Part shown: piece by piece, positions 33,299 to 42,494 of the stretch
Layout of the letters: the number at the start of each line of letters is the position of its first letter
How positions within the stretch are numbered: position 1 is the stretch's first letter
NCBI GenBank assembly: GCA_023334545.1
Contig: JAADVB010000114.1
Location: 1-56,121, forward strand
DNA: 56,121 nt
Source of the DNA: Salisapilia sapeloensis
Taxonomy: Eukaryota; Oomycota; Peronosporomycetes; Peronosporales; Salisapiliaceae
Reading direction: 5' to 3'
Program-made: the position numbers and the translations under genes
Notes under the pieces: generated by a model
What the model was told of the DNA's origin: nothing
Databases searched by the model: none
What the model saw: only the letters and a program-made list of their open reading frames with translations

Positions 33299-35686
33299 TT
33301 ATTCCTCCACGCGGGGTTTCTTTTCCCCCTCGTTGTCCTCGTCCAACGGCCGCTTGTCCCCCGCATGCATCTTGGCCATATCCGTCCGCTCCTTCTTCCG
33401 TCGATTCGCAAACCACGTCTTGATCTGCTGCTTGGTGATCGCACGCTGGTCGCCAGCCTTCTCGGGATCGTTGAGCGCCAGTTGCAGTTCCCCCATCCGC
33501 TGGACACTCGGCCTCGGGTTCTTCTCGTACTCATCCAGCACGACCGCGAGCTGCTTGACATTAAAGATGCGTCCGCCTTTACCCCACGTATCCTTCTCCT
33601 CTTCCTTGGGCAGCACACTCTTCTCCCGCATCGACAGACTCTTGTCTTCCTCGGACTCTTCCGACTCGACCATGGCTTCCTCTGGCACATCTGCTTGTGC
33701 GAGAGCCTGCGGAGGTGCATTCGCCGCACGACGCTTGTAGAACCAACAGCGGATCTGCTTGTAGTCGATCTGGCGCTGCGCCTGATCACCGTTCGGATCG
33801 TCCTCTCCGATCGCACTCAACTTCTTCGCGAGACGCTCGAGACGTTTCTTATCTGGCAATTCGTCCTTCCGAAACGCTCGTTCGAGCTGCACGAGCTGTG
33901 GGAGGGAGAACTTGACACGCGCTCGTCGACTTTCGGGCGACAGCGCTGGAGAGTCCGGTCGACTCATCAGATCGGAGCTCTCTTCGATCTCATGCAGCTC
34001 TTCCAGCAACTTGTTCGACTCTCGCTGGAGCTCTGGGTCATCGAGGTACATGCGCTGGATGGTCTCGATCTGCGGCACGAGTCTCGATTCGCTCACGACG
34101 TCCTTGGTCATGACAGCGGAGCTCAGGAGCTCGATGAAGTCCGTCAACTGGTCACTCGGCGCCTCTTCCTCTAAGAGGTTCTGCATCTGGTCCTGGATCA
34201 TGTCCATCTCGTCTTTCGTCAGCGGCTTCGTCGGACTCGGACGCGTGCCGTTGAAAGGCGAGTAGAGACGCTTGCGTGCACTGTCGATCGCCTGCTGCTT
34301 CTTCTGCTTAACCTCTTCCTCTGTCAAATTCGCTTCTTTCGCGTCATGCACAGCCTTCCGGACGGACGCCACAAAGTCGATGCGAATGCGCTTTTTCTGC
34401 TCCTTCTTGCTTGGAGGAGGAAGCTCCGCCTCATCCGTCGTCACTTTATGCGAAGACGTCGCGTACGAACCAGGATGCGACACCGTCGTCTGGTTGACGC
34501 CTGGCAGCGGGCGGTCTCCTCCAGACGACAGGAGGAGCGAGTCCGCTTCGTCCACGATCTGCTCCGGCCCATACCCCTTCTCTCTCAGCTCCGCCACACG
34601 TGCCTCGAGCACCTCCTTGGCCTCGTCGATATACGCCGTCTTCATCCGCTTGACACTATCGGCGTCCATCTCTTTCGTCGCGACGTTCTTCATCTTGACG
34701 CGCATATAGTCCAGTCGCTCTTTCGCTCGGCGGTTGTCGAACCAGATGCGGATCTGCTTGACGCTGATTCCGTCCGGCTGGAGCTCCCGATCGGCGTACT
34801 CGGGGCTGTTGATCATCCTGTACATGGCCTGTATCTCCTTCATCCCGGGGCGACTGCTCTTCTGATACCACTCCTCGAGTTTTTCGATCTGCCGACTCGA
34901 GTAGAGGCGACTGGCGCCTCCTTTCGGCTTGCTACTCACTTCGCTCTTGACCTCCTCCTCCTTGAGGATCGGCTGCGACTGCGTGAGCATATCGACCTCG
35001 AACTGCATCCCGAAGACCTGTAGCTGTTGCGTCATCTCGTACAGATGATGTAGCCCATCCACCGGCTGCGCTGCCTCTTGCTGCAGCTTCTGGATGACGC
35101 CTTGCATCTCACTCGTTAGTTCCAATATACTGCTGTTCATCTGTTTGCCGCCATGCGCCGCAAGCTCCGTGAGGCGCGTGACCTCGGCTTCGAGGACGCC
35201 GGCGTCCGTGGTGCTCGCAGGTCGACTCTTGACCTTTGTTTTCTTCTTCTTCTCGTCTGGAGACGCCCTGTGCTTGGGCTCGCAGTCGTAGCAGACCCAC
35301 TGCCGGCTCTGCGGGATCGTGATCTTCGGATACTGGCTACGGAGACACTGGACGTGGTACATGTCCTTGCAATGGACACACAAGACGGCTTTGCCGCCGT
35401 TGCGCGGCTCTTGGCAGATACGACACTCCTTCCGCTCGCCCTTGCGGCGACGAGCGGCGATGATGTCGCTCACGCTCGAGCCGTTGCCCGACTTGAGCGG
35501 CAGCACTTTGTCGTCGGCCGACGACGCCGGCTTGGCCTCGTCGTCTGTGGTCACTCGAGACGGCGTGGATGCCGAGTCCGAATCGCTATCTTCCGACTTG
35601 ACGTCCGACTCGGAAACGTCATCTTCTTCGCTCTCGGACGCCGCCGCGGCTCCTTTGTAGACTAGTAGAGCCTTCTTATCCTCCAT
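33299..35686 (-). CDS. PHD-finger protein with three homeodomain-like domains
   Basis: An intronless frame of 795 residues. An acidic Ser-rich start precedes a C4HC3 PHD finger at residues 88-135 (C88/C91, C103/C106, H111/C114, C132/C135; CRICQEP, YHVQC, WVCYDC). Three homeodomain-like units follow, at about 258-325, 590-656 and 705-766. Their recognition helices read KQIRIWFDNRRAKERL, KQIRCWFYKRRAAN and QQIKTWFANRRKKER. Each unit has a longer loop before helix 3 than a typical 60-residue homeodomain. A Lys/Glu-rich helical region links HD1 and HD2. PHD fingers read histone tails and homeodomains bind DNA, so a chromatin-associated transcription factor is likely. In HD2 the usual Asn of the WFxNRR core is replaced by Lys. 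Confidence 0.82.
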   Translation of the reverse strand: MEDKKALLVYKGAAAASESEEDDVSESDVKSEDSDSDSASTPSRVTTDDEAKPASSADDKVLPLKSGNGSSVSDIIAARRRKGERKECRICQEPRNGGKAVLCVHCKDMYHVQCLRSQYPKITIPQSRQWVCYDCEPKHRASPDEKKKKTKVKSRPASTTDAGVLEAEVTRLTELAAHGGKQMNSSILELTSEMQGVIQKLQQEAAQPVDGLHHLYEMTQQLQVFGMQFEVDMLTQSQPILKEEEVKSEVSSKPKGGASRLYSSRQIEKLEEWYQKSSRPGMKEIQAMYRMINSPEYADRELQPDGISVKQIRIWFDNRRAKERLDYMRVKMKNVATKEMDADSVKRMKTAYIDEAKEVLEARVAELREKGYGPEQIVDEADSLLLSSGGDRPLPGVNQTTVSHPGSYATSSHKVTTDEAELPPPSKKEQKKRIRIDFVASVRKAVHDAKEANLTEEEVKQKKQQAIDSARKRLYSPFNGTRPSPTKPLTKDEMDMIQDQMQNLLEEEAPSDQLTDFIELLSSAVMTKDVVSESRLVPQIETIQRMYLDDPELQRESNKLLEELHEIEESSDLMSRPDSPALSPESRRARVKFSLPQLVQLERAFRKDELPDKKRLERLAKKLSAIGEDDPNGDQAQRQIDYKQIRCWFYKRRAANAPPQALAQADVPEEAMVESEESEEDKSLSMREKSVLPKEEEKDTWGKGGRIFNVKQLAVVLDEYEKNPRPSVQRMGELQLALNDPEKAGDQRAITKQQIKTWFANRRKKERTDMAKMHAGDKRPLDEDNEGEKKPRVEE

Positions 35687-36728
35687 CTATCTCGACCGAA
35701 AGGATAATGCCAGGCCGTCAGTCACACTTGTTTGACTTGAACGAAGTATAACCGACGTCGAGAAGACATTTCTTGACTTGAGTATGCGATGGCATTTTGT
35801 ATGACCCGCTTTTTTGAGAGACGGAATGTGGAACACGAATGGACCAAGTACACAGAGGCATTGCGTATGTGCAGACGTGAGATACGTCGAGTAGGCAGTT
35901 TCGGAAATGGAGCTCCTTTGGATATTAAGCAGACATGACCTGTTGGCTATTTGGCTTCTACATGTAGTACTCGACATATATGCTTGCACGAGAAGTGATG
36001 AAAATGTCATGTTGGCAGATCTTAGTGATACATGTTTTGCTGTATTTGGTGTACATGGATGGTAGGTACAATTCGTAGGTAGCAAGACCATTTAGAGCAA
36101 AGAATTTAGTCTGACAAAGTAGTTCATTAGTCGAACAGATAGACCTAGGTGCATGGGATTGAATGATGATATTATTCTAGATAGAGAGGGAGTAGTTTGC
36201 TCTTTAAATAGAGGGTATATGCCGCACGATCCCCATTTACATACTGCGGACACTCTGTGCTTTCATGCAGAGTTTGGAATTTTTCCCGTCCATTTCCACA
36301 TCATTCTCCATATATCATGACCGTAGTGAAAGGAGCTAAGAAATCAGGGTACTATTTAAGACAAGTTGTCAGTGTATTTAAAAGTCAATATGGCAGCATA
36401 ACCAAAAGTAAGCAAGAATAGAAAAGGCTGTGCTTGTTAGGAGGATAATCGGGTATTAAACAAGGTACTTCAGGCATTATGAACAAAGACGCAAGCACTG
36501 TAACAAGAATCAATGCTCAAGTCGTTGATGGTTCGTGGAACTCTCATGATGTTATTCATCTTTCTATTCCTATCCACGTGTATCGTCAGTCCCTCTGTCA
36601 TGCTTTGGCAGGGCCTAGTATTGAGCGTATCGTGGTAGATCGTCAAAGTCCTTCAGGTTGAAGTGTCATTCGATTTACTTGCGACATTCAGCTCTTCGCC
36701 ATTTCAGTGGGACGGAGTACAGTGCGAG
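35687..36728. other. gene-poor AT-rich spacer
   Basis: About 1 kb upstream of the PHD-homeodomain gene. It should contain that gene's promoter. A minus-strand open frame at 35687-36091 has no recognisable content. No repeat or RNA gene identified. Confidence 0.4.
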
Positions 36729-37560
36729 TCACAAATATCGCTCAATTATTTCGCCCACCACTGTACTATACCTGTTCCGAAATAATAGCAAAGAGCTAAC
36801 TAGCGCAAGTAAAGCGAAGAGCTCATCAAGTCGTTCGCGCGCTTTTTCAAATGTGCACATGTCGAGCACCAGACGCGACTTGAAGTCTTCTCGAAGATGG
36901 TTTCTTTCTGATTGCATCAAAGACGAACAATCAATTGTTTTGTACCCCCTCTTTGGCGGGAAATTGTATTGAAGTGTTCCGTTAGGCATCTAATGGCAAG
37001 TGGCAAAACACAATCGGCTATTCTCATCAAACGCGGAATTGCCCGATTTGACTATCAGGAATAGAATTACAAAATGCGAAACCCCAATGTTGCCGAATAG
37101 GTATTTTAATTTATGTCATGGGTACAACTCAGCCAAGTAGCTTTAGGGAAACCACCATCAATAAACAATGGTACCATTACGGATGGATTCGAAAATACAA
37201 ACATCCATCCATTCTGCATGATTATTTACCAAGCCCTGGTGCCATGTATAAACTATCTTGACGGACGATCGTTTCCAGTCGTCGACCCATAGCACACGGA
37301 AACCTGGAAACGACAGGTAAAGAAATCTCATAGTGATGTCTTGCATACCAAGTCATAGTTTTGTCGTACAACGAGTATCTTGTCAAACGTACTGGGGACT
37401 GTCTTCACGTAGGAACTGATCCAATGGTGGGAGCTTATGATTCATCAGTATTTCATCGAATCCACTCTAGAATCTATGCCTTCCCGCAACTAGTAGAGGA
37501 AACAATTCGTATCGCATTAGTGTGAGCAACAAGCGTTTGCAGATGGAAATAATACGTACA
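36729..37560 (-). pseudogene. degenerate gene remnants
   Basis: Several protein-like pieces lie in order on the minus strand. Around 37400-37540 a frame reads ELFPLLVAGRHRF, a stop, then SGFDEILMNHKLPPLDQFLR. A possible splice joins this to CAMGRRLETIVRQDSLYMAP (about 37250-37310). Further down, a 390-bp frame with one stop reads KYLFGNIGVSHFVILFLIVK, then RGYKTIDCSSLMQSERNHL and a hydrophobic FALLALVSSLLLF, ending at 36729. The pieces are not joined by convincing introns and carry in-frame stops, so a dead gene is more likely than a live one. No family recognised. Confidence 0.3.
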
Positions 37561-37877
37561 TGGCAGCATTGACCATTTGAATATGGCTCGAAATACCTTA
37601 TCACCTAAAAACGTCAAGGACAAGCAGCCATGGGATATTGTAAAGTCACACTAAAAGCCTCGATAGATAAGTATACGATGGCAGTAAATCTTGTTCAAAG
37701 TACTAAAGTTATACGCCTTATTATCTGCAGCGAGGTCCCAAGTACCAAATCTCATCCGATTGACATTGTAACTCGACGCCAACCTATCCTTTCGCTTTCT
37801 GTTAATGTCCCCTCGGTCACAGACGTACCACTGCATGAGTCAAAGACAAACACTTTACTTCCAAAAACATCAAATCA
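37561..37877. other. spacer downstream of the exonuclease gene
   Basis: About 320 bp holding the 3' flank of the leftward exonuclease gene. No gene recognised. Confidence 0.4.
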
Positions 37878-38832
37878 TCATTCAATTTTCAGTGACGATA
37901 GCTCCGGACTAGCTAGTTCCATAACGTCTAGGGGCAGAGGTACCTCTTTCATGAGTGTGGACAATCTTAAACTAGTCTCCACTTGACTAATGCCTTCCTT
38001 TAGACTCCTACGCACGTGCTCATCATCCACATCATCCAGAGCACGCAGCAAAGCCGGCAGACTCTTGTACTTTAAAAGTAGCTCCACCGCAACTTTCGAT
38101 GGCACGTCCTGGATGCCCTGGATTTTAGTGTTCGGAGTGCCGCACAAGGCCTGGAAGGCAGGCACGAGCGCTGGCGGCACGCCGTATCGGCCTCGAACAG
38201 ACTTTTCACGCATGTATCGATTCTTATTCGGCTGGTACACCTCTACACTAGTTTCGCTCGTAGCATCCTCTCGCGTGGCGTCACAAACGAGCTGCAGAAA
38301 GTCGTTGTCATTGGACGCAATGAGAATGTCGTGGCCGTGTTTCTGGAGAGCATCCGCGTACGATGCGAGCAGGTCGTCGGCTTCATACCCGGACAGACGG
38401 AAGCAGTTGACTCCTCCGGACCGTAGAATTGACGGTGCAGATGAAAGTTGAGGACGAAGGTCCGTCGGAGTCGGTGCATACGAGTGCTTGTACGACGACG
38501 GGATGCTCCGTCTCGCCGTGTTCTTGGACTTGGAGTCGAAGAAGACACAAATGTGTGCTAGCTGATGACGCTTACTCATTCGATGCAAGAACGCATTCAG
38601 CTGAGCAACAGGAGCATGCGGGACAGTCCCTCGCCTACATTCCATCACATTATAAGCATTGCTACACGACTACCTATCATATATCAATCTACCTCTGTCG
38701 ACCATAGTAAAAGTATAGCAGGTTGTTTCCATCTACCAGCAAGCTCTTTTGCCTAGGAGCAGCAACCGTGTGCGCCTCACACACGTGTGGCAATCGCAGT
38801 CTCTTGCTAATACTCCGCAGCATCCTATTCAT
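37878..38832 (-). CDS. 5'-3' exonuclease (Pol I N-terminal/FEN-like PIN domain)
   Basis: Exons 38832..38693 and 38634..37878 (58 bp intron) encode 298 residues. Exon 1 gives a basic, possibly mitochondrial leader (MNRMLRSISKRLRLPHV) and then LLVDGNNLLYFYYGR, the first acidic motif of the 5' nuclease family. Exon 2 supplies FFDSKSKNTARRSIPSSYKH, the signature GYEADDLLASYADAL, ILIASNDNDFLQLVCDA, and the H3TH segment IQGIQDVPSKVAVELLLKY. The order matches bacterial DNA polymerase I 5' nuclease domains and plant organellar OEX proteins. It should trim RNA primers or DNA flaps, plausibly in mitochondria because of the leader. The family's usual SGDKDLLQL motif is SNDNDFLQL here, keeping the metal-binding Asp. 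Confidence 0.82.
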
Positions 38833-39030
38833 GTCCAATTATCGTGTCCTGATTCCTCTATATACACTCTCTGTCCCTAAACTTACCATAATGTAGTTTA
38901 CTCGTATTTTTATTTACATATAAATATATGTTAACTGTGTACAAATAATAAATATAGATGTATAAATAAGGCAACAATGTATTCCGTAAACACTTCATTA
39001 TTGAAGTATCGAGCTACTAGACAAGCCAAG

Positions 39031-39927
39031 ATGAGCAGATCGGACGTGAACGTCGACAAGATCCTCGGTGCCCCTGCATCCGAGTACGAGGCCACGTACA
39101 ACCAGCGCGATCTGATGCTCTACGCCCTCGGTATCGGCGAAACCGACCTCCAGTTCACGTACGAGTATCATGACAAGTTCCAGGCCTTCCCGCTCTACCC
39201 CTGTGTTCTGCCGTTCAAGGGATCCAGCCAGGACGTCGTTCAGTTCCCGCCGCCAACCACGTTCTCCACGCCGGACGGTATGCCGGCCATGAACCCCGCC
39301 AAGATGCTGCACGGGGAGCAGACCCTCGAACTCTATCGTCCGCTCGACCCGAACGGAGGATCGCTCCAGTGCACCGCCAAGGTCATTTCGTTCTACGACA
39401 AGGGAAAAGGAACGCTCATGGAGACCGAGACGCTCATGAAGGACGCACAAGGTCCTGTCTGCCGTCTCATCACGGGCTCCTTCCTCGTCGGACTGACGGG
39501 CTTCAAGGGCCGAGGCCGAGAGCTCCCGCCTCGTATCCAAGTGCCGAAGCGTGCGCCGGACCACTGCGACGTTGACAAGCTCGATGTGCACCAGACGAAT
39601 CTCTACCGTCTCTCGGGCGACTACAACCCGCTGCACATCGACCCGGAGGTCGCGCAGAGCGTCGGGTTCAAGGAGCCGATCGTCCACGGACTCTGCACGC
39701 TCGGGTACCCGACGCGCGCCTTGTTCAAGCGCTACTGCAACGGTGACGTGAGTTGTTTCAAGTCGATTCGCGTCCGCTTTGCAAGTCCGACGTACCCTGG
39801 GGAACGCATCGAGACGCGCATGTGGGAAGAAGGCGGGCGCGTGCTCTTCCAGGCCGTGGCCAAGGACCGCAACGCTGTGGTGATCGACGGAGGTGAGTTC
39901 ATCTATAGTCAAAAGGCCAACTTGTAA
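39031..39927 (+). CDS. peroxisomal-type enoyl-CoA hydratase 2 (MaoC-like)
   Basis: An intronless 298-residue frame from the ATG at 39031 (MSRSDVNVDKILGA); an ATG at 38977 lies in likely leader. It is a double hot-dog protein: the N-terminal half has YNQRDLMLYALGIGETDL and the C-terminal half the hydratase-2 signature YRLSGDYNPLHIDPE, with catalytic Asp and His, then GFKEPIVHGLC. This matches the hydratase part of peroxisomal multifunctional enzyme 2 and plant ECH2, which hydrates trans-2-enoyl-CoA to (3R)-hydroxyacyl-CoA. The C-terminus is KANL, the same non-canonical peroxisomal targeting signal found on human catalase. C/G-ending codons dominate, as in adenosine kinase, suggesting high expression. 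Confidence 0.88.
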   Translation: MSRSDVNVDKILGAPASEYEATYNQRDLMLYALGIGETDLQFTYEYHDKFQAFPLYPCVLPFKGSSQDVVQFPPPTTFSTPDGMPAMNPAKMLHGEQTLELYRPLDPNGGSLQCTAKVISFYDKGKGTLMETETLMKDAQGPVCRLITGSFLVGLTGFKGRGRELPPRIQVPKRAPDHCDVDKLDVHQTNLYRLSGDYNPLHIDPEVAQSVGFKEPIVHGLCTLGYPTRALFKRYCNGDVSCFKSIRVRFASPTYPGERIETRMWEEGGRVLFQAVAKDRNAVVIDGGEFIYSQKANL

Positions 39928-39963
39928 GCGAAAGAAAAATCAAAGTCTCGTTTTTTTTTCCAA

Positions 39964-41673
39964 TTACGAATTGCGCGTAATGTAAGTGAGCAGGTCGATG
40001 CGCGTGACGACGCCAAAGATGACCGACTTGGTCTCGCTCTCGCCTCCTTTCCGGATACGACGCTGGTCTGTCACGACGAGTGCAAAGTGGTCTCGATCGA
40101 AGATACGAGAGAGTTCGAGCAGCGACGTCTGTGTACTCACCTTTTTGAACTGCTTGTACATGGCGCTCGACACGGGGTCCGTCGACCGGACGCGTCCAGG
40201 CATGAGCTGCGCGATCAAGTTGCCTTCCGACACGACGCCGACGATCGAGTTGTCGTCCGCGACCACCGGGAGACTATCGAATCCTTCCTTCTTGAGAATA
40301 TCCACCGCCTCTCGGCACGTCAAGTCCGGCGTGATGGTCACGGGTGCCTGCAGCGGCAGCTCCGACACGAGCTTCTTGGCCCACCAGAGGCCGCTGAGAT
40401 TGCTACGACTCGCACCAAACTTGCTCTCGACGTACCCGTGCTCGTACATCCAGTCGTCCGACAGGAACTTGGTCATGTAGTTCCGCGTCGAGTCAGGGAG
40501 CACGACGACGCAGCGCTGGCCCTTCTTGAGCTGCTTGGCGCTCTGCACGGCCGCCGCGACGGCCGAGCCGCACGATCCACCGCACAAGAGTCCTTCCTCC
40601 CGGATCAATCGGCGCGCATACAAGAAGGCTTCCTTGTCCCCCGTCTTGATCCACTCGTCGATCAACGATCGATCCAGCACCTCGGGGATAAAGTCGTACC
40701 CGATGCCTTCCACCTGATATGGCTGCAGCCGCTGCTCGTCGTTCAGCGCCTCTGGTTCCGCCAGGATCGATCCGATCGGATCCGCACCGACGATCTTGAT
40801 CTTCGGACACTTCTCCTTGAGCTTCCGAGCAACACCAGAGATCGTCCCGCCGGTCCCGACGCCCATGACGACCATATCGACCTCATTGTTGCACGCTTCC
40901 AAGATCTCTTCCGCCGTACCATCGTAGTGCGCTAGCGGGTTGGAAGGGTTTGAGTACTGGTCGAGAATATGCGAGTTCGGGATCTCCTTGTTCAGTCTCT
41001 TGGCGACACCGAGATGACTTTCAGGTGAATCCCACGCAGCCTCCGTCGGCGTACGTATGATCTCGGCGCCAAGAGCCTTGAGAACGTCTACTTTCTCCTT
41101 GGACATCTTCTCCGGAAGCGTAATGATCATCCGGAATCCGTAGACAGCAGCCGCGAGCGCGAGACCGATGCCCGTATTACCTGACGTCGGCTCAATGAGC
41201 GTATCGCCAGGCTTGATACGTCCACTGGAGATGGCGTCCTCGACCATGCGCTTGCCGATGCGGTCTTTAACGGATCCGCCGGCGTTGAAGAACTCGCACT
41301 TGGCGACTAATTCGCACTCGAGTCCTGCTTTCTTTGCCACCTAAAGTACATGTATTAGGAAGTCTAGTAGGTAGCGTGGAGTAGGAGCATGATACCGTGT
41401 CGAGACGCACGAGCGGCGTGTCACCAACGTGGTCTAGGATGGAGTTGAGGATCTTGGGCGATTGCATCCTGCGTTCGACGTGAGTACGAGGTAGAGGAAG
41501 AAGGTAGAGAGAGCGTACCGAGGCCGATGAACGTGAGGTGTCTGGACAAAGCACTTGTCTGCATTTGCACATGCTTCTCCTTGTTGTACCTATGTCGGAA
41601 GGCATGAGCATTTTGACACGCATGATTGGCGAGGAAGGCATAGAGATGAGTCTACCGTGTCTGCTAGTCCCAT
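39964..41673 (-). CDS. CBS: cystathionine beta-synthase
   Basis: Exons 41673..41656, 41589..41519, 41468..41396 and 41340..39964 encode 512 residues. The first exon is only six codons (MGLADT). The PLP-dependent core shows [33 protein letters not shown] with the PLP lysine, [17 protein letters not shown] and [18 protein letters not shown]. Two CBS regulatory domains form the last 130 or so residues ([20 protein letters not shown] and [19 protein letters not shown]). It condenses homocysteine and serine to cystathionine in transsulfuration. The short N-terminus holds [11 protein letters not shown], reminiscent of the Cys/His heme-ligand segment of animal CBS; heme binding is only a possibility. 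Stops of this gene and the hydratase are 36 bp apart. Confidence 0.92.
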
Positions 41674-42494
41674 GGTGTTCTAAAGTCTTGTGGTCTGGGT
41701 GGATTAGATGACCGAATGAACGCTTGAACTGGACAAAGGGGTTGCGAAAGGTACGTGACGTGGGGACGTGTGCTCGAGAGAGTGGGAGTGCTCGCAGATG
41801 ACGAGCTATCGAGAAAGATGGAGCTGAGGCGATAATTGTACCCTTTTCTTGTAATTCCACCTACCTGATAACGGACAAGTAACTTGAACATGGTGAATCT
41901 TGGCGGTATGGAATGAGTAGACGTGGAGGGAGGAAGGCTTTATAGAGGTCTATTCAGTCGTTGCATGCAATGGAAGGGCAGTATCTTTATTGCCATCATT
42001 GAATGATCGAACTTGGTTTTACTGTCAACAGCCAAGCGGTGAATGTACCGCTTTTCGTGATGGGTTCATAGCCGTATCGAACTATCCGTTAGGTATGGTA
42101 GGAAGAGGGTTTATGCCGCCATTCCTATAAGTGTTGCTAGTAGTTCTCGAAATGTAGATAAGGCGTCCATATCCGCCCTATGAGCAGTACATATCATAGC
42201 AGGTAAAGTCTGCATCTAGTCGCGTATGCTCCAAGAGCAAGCCAAATATGGCTGGTATTATCTTGTCGATATGTTTCATCGCCGCCATATATCTATTTCC
42301 ATGCACGTCGCCAGTATAGTCTACAATGAACATGCTCGATTGTTTCCTGCATGCATATCCAATCCATCACACGCATACAAAGACAGAGCACTTATACTAT
42401 TCTCAAGCCTGCTCTATGTCAGAGATCCTTTCACCAGTCACGAAACGATCTAAAGGCCAGTAGATGTGCATTCTAAATAAAGCATAAGAAGAAA
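41674..42494. other. divergent intergenic region
   Basis: About 820 bp between the starts of leftward cystathionine beta-synthase and the rightward EGF-repeat gene. Open frames continuing upstream of the CBS start (to 41891) lack conserved content. No repeat or RNA gene seen. Confidence 0.45.
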
